Assembly (NCBI GenBank): GCA_034440635.1
Contig: JAOTON010002243.1
Coordinates: 846,501-910,500, forward strand
From: Lepas anatifera
Lineage: Eukaryota > Arthropoda > Thecostraca > Lepadidae
Length of the DNA: 64,000 nucleotides
Direction: 5' to 3'
The notes under the pieces are model-generated. The model made no database searches and was not told the DNA's origin. It saw nothing but the letters and a program-made list of their open reading frames with translations. The position numbers and the translations under genes were made by a program. This document shows, in pieces, positions 45,170 through 56,613 of the stretch. Every line of letters starts with the position of its first letter. The first letter of the stretch is position 1.

Positions 45170-46290
45170 GAGACGTCAGCGATGAACCAGGGGCGGCAGT
45201 GATCAGCCAGGGGGCGGCAGTGATCCGCCAGGGGGCGACAGTGATCAGTCAGGGGTGGCAATTATCAGCCAGGGACGGCACTGATCAGCCAATGGCGGCA
45301 GTGATCGGCTAGGTGCGGCAGTTATCAGCCAGGGGTGGTAGTGATCAGCCAGGGGGCGGCAGTAATAAAATAGGGCTGCAGTGATCAGCCAGGTGCGGCA
45401 GTTTTCATCCAAGGGGCGGCAGTTATCAGCCAGAGGCGGCAGTTATCAGTCATGGGGCGGCAGTGATTTGCCAGGGGGATGGCAGTGATCAGCCAGGGGC
45501 GGCAGTTATCAGCCAAGGGTTGGAAGTTATCAGTCAGGAGGCGACAGCGATCAGTCAGGGGGCGGGAGTTACCAGTCAGAGGCGGCAGTGATCAGCCATG
45601 GGCAGCAGTTATCAGCCAGGGGCGGGAGTTATCAGTCGGGGGGCGGCAGTTATCAGTCAGGGGCGGTAGTGATCTACCAGGGGGCGGCAGTGTTCAGCCA
45701 GGGGCGGCCGTTAGCAGCCAAGAGACAGTAGATATCAGTCAGGGGGCGGTGGTGATCAGCCAGGGGTGACATTTATCAGCCAGTGGGTGGCAGTTATCAA
45801 TCCGCCAGGGCGGCAGTTATCAATCCGCCAGGGGCGGCAGTGATCAGCCAGGGGCAGCAGTTATCAACCAGGGGGTGGCAGTAATCAGCGAGGGGGCGGC
45901 AGTTATCAGTTAGGGGCGGCAGTGATCAGCCAGAGGTGGCATTTATCAGCCAGGGGGCGGCAGTTGTCAATCAGTCAGGGGCGGCAGTATCAGCCAGGGG
46001 GCGGCAGCAATCAGTCAGGGTCGGCGGTTATCAGCCAGGGGGCGGCATTTATCAGCCAGGGGGCGGCGGTGATCAGGCGGGGGCGGCAGTGATGTGGTGT
46101 CACAAATCATCAAATCATGGAGAAATTGATAAGCCAGACGGCATTGATGAGCTAGAGGTGGAACCAATCGCGGTTCATTACTTCCAAGTAATGAATCCGG
46201 TACGGGGAAACTTGCCACGGGCGGCACGAATCAGGGCGGCAGTGATAAGATAGGGTGACACTGTTCAGGGCAGCGGTGATAAGACAGGGG
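45170..46290. repeat. ~20-bp satellite GGCAGTGATCAGCCAGGGGC, part 3
   Basis: About 40-50 units of GGCAGTTATCAGCCAGGGGC / GGCAGTGATCAGCCAGGGGG of 19-24 bp, better preserved than parts 1 and 2. Open frames such as 45479-45769 are repeat translations. Confidence 0.93.
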
Positions 46291-46570
46291 CGGCACATGT
46301 ATTGGGGGTGATCAACACATGATTGGGGTTGCTTAAATTAGGATTGGGGGCGCTCGGGCACCCCCAAAGAGATAGAAAATTACAACCCTGACTGGGTGTT
46401 TTTCCTGAAAGTGCCACGAGATAAAGGGAAAGGAAGTGGGACAGACACGAGATGAAGGGAAACAGTAATGGGACCCATTAAGGCCCAACTACGTTTTTCG
46501 AGAAATCACTAATTTTTTATATGGTGGATCATGTAGAAACTTATTTGTGTCAGGAATGATATTTTGTTAA

Positions 46571-47428
46571 CACGCGCATTGACGGGGGGCGGGTACCCGC
46601 CCCCCTCGGGTTTTTCGGAGATAGCAGAAAAACGGCGGCGCTGCGCGCCGCCGTACTTGGTATACCTTTTCCCTCATCATTTTTGCAACTTCTGTGAAAA
46701 TTTTAAGGATAGGTCATCTCAGGTCAGGTCACCAGTACAGGTCAAGTGACCCGACCTAAAAAAAGTTTAAGATAGCATAAGTCGGAGCAGGGTGAACTTA
46801 TCCAATTGAAACTTATATCACATAATGGGCTCACCGAGTTCTCTAAAATATGTTCCGGTATTTTTTTATATTGATGACCTAAGGTCAGGTACGAAGCATG
46901 ACCTCTCCATTGGTAATACATGGGAAATATGGTTTTTACTGAATAACTCAGTAACAGATGGTGATAGGGCGTGTATTTTAGCTTCATTAGACTCGCCTTG
47001 GCTTTGCGGTTCTAATGATATGCATTTTATATAATTTGACCCTGACCTGACCTCAGGTCAAGTCAAATGTTTGATTTGACCTAGTAAGGTCAAATCATAT
47101 ATCATTCGATTCGGCTTGCTGCGAGGATTCATAAAGTTCAAGTCGTTTTGCTCTATCTTTACTTGTTCAGATGTAATGGCTGAAAAAACTTAATTTACAT
47201 GTTATCCCTATGACGGCATGTGACGGCATGTTTTTTTACCTCTGGTGACCTTAAATGTGACCTGACAAAAAATGGTCCAAATATTTTCGATGAAGAAGCG
47301 GATGGGCTACCCAATGCCGCTTACCGTTTTTTTTTGCTACCTACCGTGATTCTCGAGATCTTAGGGGGAGGGCGGGCACCCGCCCCCTCGTCAATCCGAA
47401 GGTGGCTCATACCCCGTCAATGCGCGTG
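46571..47428 (+). mobile_element. 858-bp TTAA MITE with CACGCGCATTGACGGGG TIRs
   Basis: TTAA at 46567-46570 and 47429-47432. The left tip CACGCGCATTGACGGGG is matched exactly by the right tip reversed. Subterminal features are a 22-bp perfect palindrome (46584-46605), TTTTTCGGAGATAGCAGAAA and a GC hairpin (ACGGCGGCGC-TGC-GCGCCGCCGT, 46633-46655). The interior has clustered AGGTCA sites (DR4 near 46711). No transposase. Confidence 0.9.
46584..46605. repeat. 22-bp perfect palindrome at MITE end
   Basis: Six G, C, GGG, TA, CCC, G, six C, seen directly. Shorter versions occur at the same place in the copies ending at 55191 and 57449. Confidence 0.9.
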
Positions 47429-47432
47429 TTAA

Positions 47433-48024
47433 GGTTTTGTTTTGTAGGGTGGAGTGAAAAATCAATTTCGACGCATATTTCCTTCCCATGTTTTGTTTTG
47501 CTGTGCGTGACCTTGCGTAACTCTGAATTGGAAGAATTATGAAAATCGGACCACGGGAGCGCGTTAGTTAAGGGCTTTTTATAAGGCGTTCTGTGCAAAG
47601 CACCTTTGCCCGCCTCTAAAGTGTGGGGGAGAATTTTCCGGGAGGGGTGTTTACTTTAATGTCGCAGAACAAAGGGACGAATCTTATTTTTAAGGAATGG
47701 GTCGCGAAGTGTAGCAACACTTGCGAGGGAAGGGGATTGCTACGGCAGAGATGCCGAGCCTGGGGCACAGGTAGGATTTAAAAGGGTACGTGAAGAGTCT
47801 TGCCAGCGTGAAGATTAGTTTTTTGAATTTTGTTACTTGTTATCGAATAACCGTTTGCTTACGTTACTCGAGTTCCTCCATTGAAAAAGAATAATTCTGG
47901 GTTATTAGAAATACCCGCAAGCACCATGACGTGATGCCGCGGGTCTTTATCCTGCAACCAGGAGGTGAGGTTACAGCACCCTCTCTGGCTGGGTAGCCGC
48001 CGCATAGAGGAAGAGAGAAGGGTA
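47433..48024. other. Intergenic with dispersed repeat copy 2 at 47564-47622
   Basis: The 47564-47622 segment repeats 24729-24787. Otherwise no motif was recognised. Confidence 0.6.
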
Positions 48025-48165
48025 ATAGAACAGATAGTGTTAGGGAGGGGTGTGAGTTGGTTAGTTGTTAGTCTTAGATGTGGTTAGTATAGTTAGTAGT
48101 CCTTAAGTTAGGGTTAGTTGGTTAGCAAATATGAACGGATGGTTAGGTAGGGTTAGTTGGTTAGT
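48025..48165. repeat. GTTAG-rich degenerate repeat beside the LINE 3' end
   Basis: About a dozen GTTAG words in 140 bp (for example AGGGTTAGTTGGTTAG twice). Spacing is irregular, so this is not a true telomere array, though TTAGGG occurs within it. Confidence 0.6.
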
Positions 48166-48389
48166 TGAACTTTTTTTTGGTTTGTTTTTTTTTGTTGTTT
48201 TTTTTGTTTTTTTCCCTATGGTGGGAGTTATTCTGAGTCTACCATACCTTAGGACCAGACAGTTAAAACCTAGTTTGAAGCACCTATTGTTTAAATTTGT
48301 CAGAGGGACGTTTCTAGTGTAATTGTTATTTCTAATATGAGGGGTGCTATTCGGATGCAGGTATTTTCCATACCTGCCACCATAGACGT

Positions 48390-48761
48390 TCAGATAAAGC
48401 TCTCGAGCCTAGAAGCCTTCAGGAATGTAAAGAGCTTGTCCAGCAGCTCAGGGTGATCATTGCCGAGAAGAGTGGAAAGGTTTACTGGGATGTTTCTGAT
48501 GCGGCAATAATCTAGCATGGGCTGCCTATGGGCGTCGTGCTGGGGACAGTCGATGAGGATATGGTAGGGATTTTCCATGGCAGAGCAGGTACCACAGGTA
48601 CCTACACGCCCATAGGCATTTAATTTGGTGTGTCCGCTTCTGAGTCTGGTCAGGATGACCTCACGCCGACGACTGTTTTGGTTGGAGCTGGGCCAGTAGC
48701 CGATGTTAGGCTTGATATGGAATAAATGGGCGCTGTGGTTAGTGGTCCAGTCATTTTGGAT
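48390..48761 (-). pseudogene. LINE ORF2, C-terminal tail after the in-frame stop
   Basis: Same frame as the RT-RNase H part, resuming right after TAA: an NDWTTNHSAHLFHIKP-type segment, then VILTRLRSGHTKLNAYGRVG, CGTCSAMENPYHILIDCP (a CxxC...H...C zinc-knuckle-like motif) and a helical tail ending at 48390. 'TRLR.GHT.ln' plus a Cys/His finger is the normal C-terminus of RNase H-bearing LINEs. Confidence 0.85.
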
Positions 48762-50600
48762 TTACTTCCGGATATGGTTCTGGAGGATAGCTTTGCTATC
48801 GTCTCCGGACCATTTGAGAGGTGCGACCTCTCTGAGTTCAAGAGACTTTTTGGCCTGTTCGTCGGCTTTTTCATTTCCGAGAATTTTGCAGTGGCCTGGG
48901 ATCCAAAGAAAGGAGACATCTGGGATATCGTCGATACCCTTCTGGATGTCTGCTATTACGTGATGGCTGGGGTTGACTACGTTATTGATAGCTTGCAAGA
49001 CAGATTTAGAGTCTGAACAGATGACGGCTGAATTAATATTTAGGGTTCTAATCTGGACTAGTGTATCTAGAATGGCGACAGCCTCGGCAGTAAAGATTGA
49101 GCAGTTGTCCGGAAGTCGTTTTTGGAGGCAAATATTTTGCCCCCAGATGCCGAGGCCTACTTTTTCGCCTATTTTAGAGCCGTCGGTGAAAATGAAGGTT
49201 TTGCCAGTGTTGTTAGACTGGAACTCTAAGAATTTCTGGGAGATCTCCTCTGTGGTGAGGTTGTCTTTGCGTGTGGTGAAAAGAAACTCGACTTTGGGCT
49301 GTTTGCGAGTCCAAAAGCGGGAGAGTGGGGGTTTGCCTATTGCTTCTGGAATCGCAAGGTTCAGGGTTTCCAGGGTCTTAGCTACTCTATTCTTAAATGG
49401 AGGCCAGGTTGTCCGATTAGTTTTTGATACACGTCCAGGGTGGGCGAAACATTGTTTCGCCGGGTGATTTTCGGTAGATTGGACCTTGATATAGTAAGAG
49501 ATAAGCTGGGAGTGGCGTCTTGTTTGGAGAGGGCACAGCCCACTGTCCACTAACAAGCTGGTGATGGGGGATTCTCTGAGCGCGCCTGTGGCTGCCCGGA
49601 TACTTGCGTTTTGGATGCGCTCTAGCTTTAGCTTATTAGTGTTGTTCGTTGAGTCAAAGACGAACGAATTATATTCGAGTATGGGCCGGATCAAGGACTT
49701 GTAGAGCATGAGCAGGGTCTTTCGATCCCCGCCGTACTCTGTTCCGCCGAGCATGCGGAGGATATTGACTCGTTTTTGACAGCTAGAGACGACTTTGGTA
49801 ATATGCTCGTTAAAACTAAGGCGGGTATCAAGGATGACGCCTAAGAATTTGAAGCTTTTCGCGCATTCAATGGGTTTGCCTGAGATTTGGAGCTGAGGAA
49901 CAGCGTGTCTCACACCTGGCCTGGCAAAGACTACGACTGATGACTTTTCGGCCGAGAGTGATAGACCCATTGAATTGCACCAAGCATGGATGTCGTCGAG
50001 ACTACCCTGCAATTCGGTAGTCGCGGTTTTGAATTCTGGTTGACTGCGCCGCCTGGTGTCGACCGGAGTGGATTTCCAAATAGCGACATCATCTGCAAAT
50101 AGGGAGTACTTAACTCCAGGCGGTAGCTTTTTGGAAAAAATGTCATTGATCATGAATAGGAAGAGGGTCGGAGATAAAACGCTACCCTGGGGTGTGCCCT
50201 GGTCTTGAGATGTCAGATAGGAAAAGGTGGTGCCGCAGCGCACTTTGAAGTTTCTGTCCCTAAGAAAGTTGTCAATGAATCTAGCAAGGTGGCCATGGAC
50301 TCCCAGTTTACAAAGTTTATACAAAAGGACGTCTTTTTGTACACGATCAAAGGCCGACTTGATATCTAAGAATGCAGCAATTGTGACTTGCTTCTTGTAA
50401 AAGTCATTTTGGACGTCACTGACCAGTTTGATCAGATTGTCAGTTGTGGCTCGCCCGCGCCGGAAACCCGATTGCATAGCATCGAGTTTCTTTTCGAGAA
50501 TTTCGTGAAGTCTTACGTTGACCATGCGCTCTACAAGCTTGCTAGCACAGCTAGTAAGCGAAATGGGGCGATAACCTTTAGGGTCCGTTTTTTTCTTTGC
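48762..50600 (-). pseudogene. LINE ORF2, central part: reverse transcriptase and RNase H
   Basis: The frame continues from the homopolymer near 50590 with GYRPISLTSCASKLVERM. RT motifs follow in order: QSGFRRGRATTDNL, AAFLDIKSAFDRV (motif A), QGTPQGSVLSPTLFLFMIND, YSLFADDVAIW (FADD, catalytic) and KFLGVILDTRLSFNEH. RNase H comes in the C-terminal third: FIFTDGSKIG, FTAEAVAILDTL, CSDSKSVLQAI and WIPGHCKILGNEKADEQA, with all four usual acidic/His positions present. A TAA at 48762-48764 interrupts the frame, which is otherwise intact. The track-style start at 50627 is not a biological start. Confidence 0.9.
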
Positions 50601-52110
50601 CAGGTTTTGAAATGGGAATGATGACACTCTCCCGACACATAGTGGGGAACGAGTCGCTAAGAAACATGTTGTTAATGGCCGAGAGAAGATATTTTAGTGC
50701 TGTCTGGCTGAGGTGCCTGAAGAAAGAGTAGTGAATTTCATCCGGGCCCACTGCAGTGTTTCCACACTTGCTAATGGAGTAATTTAGTTCGGTCATTGTA
50801 AAAGGTACGTTATAGTACTCCTGATTACTAGAATTGAAGCATGTGTGGCGTTTGCACCATTCGGCCTGGTCTTTTGAGCGCTGGTTGTAGGAACTGTTGG
50901 CTGCAACGCCATTGTAATGATCAGCAAAGGCGTCCATGACTTCCTTGGGTGCCGTGATGTTTTGGCCGGAGATTGTCAGTTGAGGGAAGGGTCCACGGGG
51001 CGGTCGTTTCGCAGAGAAAGCTCCAATGGTTTTCCAGATTTGAGAAATGAGTGTGAAGCGGTTGAATTTAGAAACGAAGGCGTTGAAACTATCTTTTTGG
51101 ACCCGCTTGCACGTGTTTTGGAAGTGGGCTTTGGCTGCCCGGAGGGCATTGCGAGTAGGGCTGTGTGCCCTCCTCTCGTAGGCTTTCCTGGCTCTAATCA
51201 TTTGAGCTTTGGCGTGTGCCGTCTCTGCATTCCACCATGAGGCTCCTTTTTTCTGTCGGGGGCCTTGACTTTTTGGTATTGTTAAATGTGCTGCTGAGCT
51301 GATGGCTCTTAGTACCGAGTCAATGTCTGCCGAGTCGGGGTCACCTCCGGTGACAAGTGTGAGGTCGACCTCTGCCTCAAACTTGTTCCAGTCGGCACGT
51401 TTTAGATTCCATGAGGGTGTAAAAAGAGTAACATGGTCGATTGAGCCTGTGGGAATACCAATTTTTATTGGGAGGTGATCGCTCATTCCTGGGTTGTCTT
51501 CGACTTCCCAGGTGAACAGTGACGCAATTCTAGGAGAGCAGCACGAGATGTCAATGGCAGTGTCAGAATGGCCACCGCGCATTGCTTGGTGGGTCGGAGC
51601 GCCGTTATTTAAGATAACTAGATTTTGAGAGTCTATTGCGTCATAGATGATTTCGCCTCTGCGAGTGGTGGTGGCGCTGCCCCATGAGGGATGATGACCG
51701 TTCAAGTCTCCAAGTAGTAGCAAAGGGCCGGGGATTTGTGCCAAAAGTTGGGCGAGGTCCCGAGCCGACGGGTCAGGATCGCTTGGAGAGATGTACAGTG
51801 AAATCACCGTCAATTTGACGTGCTGAATTTCTACATTAATAGCGACACAGTCGAGTGGCGTAACCAAAGGCACTTGGCTGTGAGGGATGCTATTTTCAAT
51901 AAGGATGGCAGTGCCTCCTTTACGGACAGTAGCGTTTACATTATGGCGGTACCAAGAGTAACCAGAGATTTTGAATTTGTTATTATCATTATCATTAAAG
52001 AGGGTTTCTTGGAGTGCTGCTACTGCCGGCTTTTTCTCAGCAAAGATTGATTTAAATAAGGGGAATTTCCCAATTAGACTGTTTGTGTTCCATTGGAGAA
52101 TTGAACCCAT
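50578..52110 (-). pseudogene. LINE ORF2, N-terminal part: AP-type endonuclease and RT N-terminus
   Basis: 510 residues. The exonuclease-endonuclease-phosphatase fold is marked by the N-terminal ILQWNTNSL, QET at 34-36 (catalytic Glu 35), SLYISPSDPD near 105, LLLGDLNGHHPSWGS (Asp/Asn near 135-137), DTAIDISCCSPR near 183 and SDH at 210-212. This enzyme nicks target DNA to prime reverse transcription. A linker and the start of the RT follow (GNTAVGPDEIHYSFFRHLS, SVIIPISKPGKEK). A run of seven A's near 50590 shifts the frame; six would join it to the RT frame. The start at 52110 is supported by a good Kozak context. Confidence 0.87.
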
Positions 52111-52310
52111 GGTGGTTTAATGTCTTAGATGCTGGGGGGTTTGCGGGGGCGGGGGCGGAGGTGATAGGAATGTGTGCTACTCGTGTCGCTGGTAGTGGAA
52201 ACAGGGGAAGAGTGCCGGGTGTACCGGAGTTTCCTCGGCACCAGGGGGGCTGCCGGGCCTGAGGGATTTGGATGAGACTGAACTGGTGGGGGAGGCCGAC
52301 ATGAGATAAC
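52111..52310 (-). other. Possible C-terminal tail of LINE ORF1 or 5' UTR
   Basis: One minus-strand frame is open from about 52310 past the ORF2 start. It reads VISCRPPPPVQSHPNPSGP and onward, Pro/Ser/Thr-rich. It may be the end of ORF1 overlapping ORF2 or just leader sequence. No CCHC knuckle seen. Confidence 0.25.
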
Positions 52311-54340
52311 TCACGGGAGCGCGAACGGATTTTAGTATTTATGCATATAAGCTTTTCGGCGTTGCAGTCTCCATAAGCAATGCGTGGTGCTACCGTATGA
52401 TTGTTCAGTGGCTTGCTGTTAGGATGCTATGCGGTTTGGCGCCTGGGGAGAACATCGAACACATGTGAGAGGTGAAATATATCTCCCAGCTACTATATGG
52501 GTAGTTATCTGTTGCAAATTGGACATGTGTCAAACCCACCAAGTCCTTATTAAGGTAAGTGGGTATACAAAGTGAGCTTTCGGGGACAGCAATAGCCTAA
52601 ACATAAAGTTAGGAACCGGGTGTTAAAAAACATCGCAAACATTTGCTCAATATCTAACCATTTTGTATCTAAATTAGGTTTTCCAGTTACATTAGAATCA
52701 TACTCCTACTCCCACAGATTTCGGCTTTCGGGTACGTGCAATGTGCATGCATATATTAGGTTCTTACCGACTCCAAGTAGAAGAGCTTTCGGATGCAACG
52801 CTCTGGGCTATTTAACAGCACGCTTTTGCTCAATTGGTAATGTTTTGCTTTAATGACTGCCTTCTTCCATAGTTTTATTTTATCACAACTCATCCACACA
52901 ATTTAACATTTCAATCAGGGACATCAGTAGTTAAGCTGGGAGGGCATCGAAACTTTTTCACATATTCTTACTTTCTAGACAGAGTAATGCCTCTCTTTGT
53001 ATCCACCAAGGCCGTCGGTTCGCGTGACTTACCGCCTGCTTTAATGTATTCACCTGCCGTGCCCGTCTAACCTCAACACTGAGTGGCTCGTCAGTATGGC
53101 GGCTCGTTTTATGCTTTAGGTGCTATTATTTCACACTGACCTTTATTAATCGTGTACAAATTGTGTACACATATTTGATTCAATTGTCAGCAAAAACGGA
53201 CAGCTCCGGTCCAGCTTTGATACTTTCAGATATCGTGTGCGAAAGTTTGTCAACAGACCGGTTTTTGCTATACGAGATAGTTACCATTGTAAAAACCGGA
53301 AAAAATAACAGACCATCTGGCAAACTACAAACCAGGTCCACTGAGCCCTTAAAGGGAATGTGGCACCTTGGTCGAATCGTGGAATTTAGTGTAATTAGGG
53401 GTACTTTTAGCCGAAAATCATGGAAGCGTCCATGATTTCTCTGAAAAAGGTACAATAAGCTCAATATTTTGATTGTTAAAATGCTCCTCTAGGAAAAAAA
53501 GAAATATATGCCTGTGGATGATGTCATGATCTGGCAACCACTACCATATTCAATACACTTCAAGCTCTTCGATTGGCTGATACTCACCGTGACGTCAGCA
53601 TATGTCGTCACACTAGCAGCCATGACACCTGTGGCCTGCTGCTAAGGGTACATGAGGGGTACGTTTCAGGTAGGTTTTAGCGTTTTTCTACGGAGATCTC
53701 GAGTTCCAAGACAAATGATATATTAAGTACCAGGTTTTCTGACTTGCTTTAAAACTTGGCTATCTCAGTTAAAATCATGTTATGAAGGTGCGACTCCTAC
53801 ACTCCTATGTAGTTATGTCGTCAGATATGTCCTCAGTGTGTCTACACGTGTTTTGAGGGAGCTTTAAATTTTCTGGAACAAGGACGAGCGTGTACAAGAC
53901 AAAGTGCGACCATATCGAATGCAAAACAAGGATCACAGGCTTCAAAAAACCTCTTACGAGAAATGCTGGTAGATGAGGATGATAACAACCACTGCACTAA
54001 CGTTGACACCATCTTTTATTTTATTTTGCTAGTGTCACTCCTAACAGGCACAATTTCCCAATTGCAGCGATTGTTGGCGTGGGTGTTTAATGGTCTTCCC
54101 CACTGGACCAGATAGGGAAGGCAGTTTCCTGCAATCAGGACTGAACCCACGCTTATCCATGCTGTCCCAGTTTGGGTGCAGGCAATGAAGCCTGCACCCC
54201 AGCCCAACCGACACCAGACCAATCTTCTAACCCTGCTCCCTCGAACAGACCAAACTATCCTACGGCCAAAACAGGGATAAAAGGTAGAGCTATTGCGGTG
54301 CATCTGTTCCTAGTGCCAACAATAGCTTTGACGCCTGTAT
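52311..54340. other. Intergenic; MITE-like repeat at about 53345-53800
   Basis: CCCTTAAAGGGAATGTGG at about 53346 is the reverse of CCACATTCCCTTTAAG at 30031-30046. TATCTCAGTTAAAATCATGTTATGA at about 53760 resembles TATCTCAGTCAAAAGCCCATTATGA at 29999. Together these point to a family of non-coding elements with CTTAAAGGGAATGTGG ends. No coding motif in the block. The open frame at 54016-54303 (minus) is not recognised. Confidence 0.45.
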
Positions 54341-54343
54341 GAA

Positions 54344-55191
54344 CACTCGCATTGACGGGGGTCTGAACCACCTTCGCTTTGACGGGAGGTGGCGGGTACT
54401 CGCCTCCCCCCTAAGATCTCGAGATCCACGGTAGGTAGCGAAAAACGGTAAACGGCGTTGGGTAACCCATCCACTTCTCCATCGAAAATATTCAAACTAA
54501 TTTTTTCAGGCCACATTTAAGGTCACTAGAGGTAAAAAAATTCCGTCTTAGGGATAACATGTAAATGAAGGTTTTCGGTCCTTACATCTGAACAAGTAAA
54601 GATAGAGCAAAACAACTTTAACTATATGAATCCTCGCAGCAAGCCGAATCGAATGATATATAATATGACCTCGCCAGGTCAAATCCAGAATTTGACCTAA
54701 TCTGAGTTTAGGTCAAGGTCAAAATACATAAAATGCATATCATTAGTACTGCAGAGACAAGGCGAATCTAATGCAACTAAAATAAACGCTCTATCGCCAT
54801 CGGTTGCTAAGTTATTCAGTTAAAACCATTTTCCCCATGTATTTCCAATGGGGAGGTCATGGCTCGTACCTGACCTTAGGTCATCGATATCAAAGACACC
54901 GGAACATATTTTAGAGAACTTAGTGGGCCCACTATGTGATATGAGTTTCAATCGGATAAGTTCGTCCTGTTCCGACTTATGCTATTTTAAACTTTTTGAG
55001 GTCAGGTCACTTGACATGTACTGGTGACCTGGCCTGAGATGACCTGACATTAAAATTTTCACAAAACTTGTAAAAATTATGAGAGAAAAGGCAAACCAAG
55101 TACGGCGGCGCTACGCGCTGCCGTTTTTATACTATCTCAGAAAAAACCCGAGGGGGGGCGGGTACCCACCCCGCCCCCGTCAATGCGCGTA
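54344..55191 (-). mobile_element. 848-bp TTAA MITE, inverted relative to 46571
   Basis: Tips are CACTCGCATTGACGGGG (left) and GTCAATGCGCGTA (right). TTAA is intact at 55192-55195 and decayed to TGAA at 54340-54343. The interior is colinear with 46571-47428 in reverse, with GGCGGCGCTACGCGCTGCCG followed by a T run near 55105-55130. Confidence 0.88.
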
Positions 55192-55374
55192 TTAACTCAA
55201 ACATGATAGATTCGTTTAAAATACCAATCTTCGAAGCAGTTATCACAGCTGAAATAGGTAATGAAAAAAGAAATGGAGGCGTTAAAGAGCAGGCCTTCAT
55301 CGGTTTTGTAGGCCAGCGTAGAAATCACAGCCAAGGTGTAGAAAGAACTGTGAAACTAGTGACTGCGACCTTAA

Positions 55375-55488
55375 CACGCGCATTGACGAGGGGCGGGTAC
55401 CCCCTCGTGGTTTTTTGGGGACATAGTAAAAACAGCGGCGCGTTGCGTTGTCGTACTTAGCATACCTTTTCACTCATCATTTTCACAA
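55375..55488 (+). mobile_element. Solo left end of the TTAA MITE
   Basis: TTAA (55371-55374) then CACGCGCATTGACGAGGGG, the GC hairpin region and CACTCATCATTTTCACAAC. The match stops abruptly near 55488. Confidence 0.8.
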
Positions 55489-56609
55489 CCAGGGGAGGAA
55501 CAAACCTCAAACATGTCGCCAACGTAATTTCTAACGCTGAAAGCTGTCTCTTCTAACCTTTCAATACAGATAATTACTCAAGGCACACATAGGGCGACAA
55601 ATAGTACCTACATTAATACAAAACAACCAGGAAATCATATTCCTGAACTTGCAGTGAGGATTACTGAACATCACACATATGTGTAACTCAGCCCCTGTGT
55701 AAAGGCTGCCACAAGCACTGCGAAACGAAGCTAGCACAAGTTTGAGTCACCCGGGAATCGCACCCCCAATCCCCAAATCACTAGTCCGTTGCTCTACTGA
55801 CAGGGCTACCATACCTGCCACCCGTCTTTTGGGATGGTAATATGCAATATGCCTTTACTTTACTTTGGTAGTAAAGGCTTTCGAATGACAAAGACTTCCT
55901 AATGTTAAAGAAAGGTTTGTATAAGGATTTGAATTGGGTTTCAAAATATTGATATTTTTGCATGTTTCACTTGCGGACTATATTTTCCAATATTAATATA
56001 ACATGTAGCACCGTGGAGCAGAATCATTTTGGGATACTGAATTTCTCTTGTACGAATTTTTAAGGGAAAGAAAATGATTTCAAAAAGCACAAAAATTATT
56101 ACTGATATACTTCAAGAAACATAATAAAAGCTGCACTGTTACCATGCATTCATTTTGTTCAGAAAATTGTTCAAGATATAAATAATGCAACTCTGGCTAC
56201 TACCCATTGATCCCTCACCCTAAGTTACTTGTGGACACGTATGTACATACATACAGCTTCATCTGGAAGTTAATTTGAAGCATGAAACAATAGGTGCATT
56301 CACAGGTAATGAATGGTATAATTTATTGATATTGTATCGTTGCACAATAATGGTGGAATCAAATACTTGAATACCCAAACACGATAGCTTAGCACTAAAC
56401 AGAAAGCTGAAATGGGTATCTAGCAGCAATGGTAACACGTTATTGAATTATTTATTGTTTTGATTGTTGGCTAACCACAGCCATTACCAAATGAAAACTG
56501 TGTAAATTATAGGTATTCGATCTGATAGTCTTAGACTATATTAATCTGTACAACTCTGTATATTGAATACTTATTTCACAGCAGCAATACCCTCCAAACG
56601 AACCCAGTC
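55489..56609. other. AT-rich intergenic; tRNA-like sequence at 55745-55815
   Basis: Apart from the tRNA-like piece listed separately, no motif was recognised. Confidence 0.4.
55745..55815 (-). ncRNA. tRNA-like sequence (SINE head or pseudogene)
   Basis: Reverse complement has GCCCTGTCAGTAGAGC (D-arm/A-box) and GGTGCGATTCC in a pairable T-arm (GGGG...CCCGG; plus-strand 55754-55764) at tRNA spacing, with CGGACTAGTGATTTGG as the anticodon region. The acceptor stem does not pair. Confidence 0.5.
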
Positions 56610-56613
56610 TTAA

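Larger units (their letters stand above)
48171..52310 (-). mobile_element. Nearly complete endonuclease-RT-RNase H LINE
   Basis: On the minus strand: a possible ORF1 tail upstream of 52110, ORF2 from 52110 to 48390, a ~170-bp 3' UTR, then an A-rich tail (T runs at 48171-48215). AACCACC immediately before ATGG at 52110 is a strong translation-start context. Only one frameshift and one stop break the ~3.7-kb ORF2. The 5' boundary is uncertain. EN plus RT plus RNase H indicates the I superfamily (I, R1, Nimb or Ingi-like). Confidence 0.88.

Noticed and set aside
48025..48165. Internal telomere array
   Set aside because: GTTAG words are irregularly spaced and only isolated TTAGGG units occur.
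50585..50600. A-AAA-AAC slippery heptamer, in frame, at the EN/RT frame break of the LINE (possible programmed -1 frameshift)
   Set aside because: The heptamer is there, but a -1 slip leads into the wrong frame. The RT frame needs +1 (or -2). A one-base insertion in the A run is simpler.
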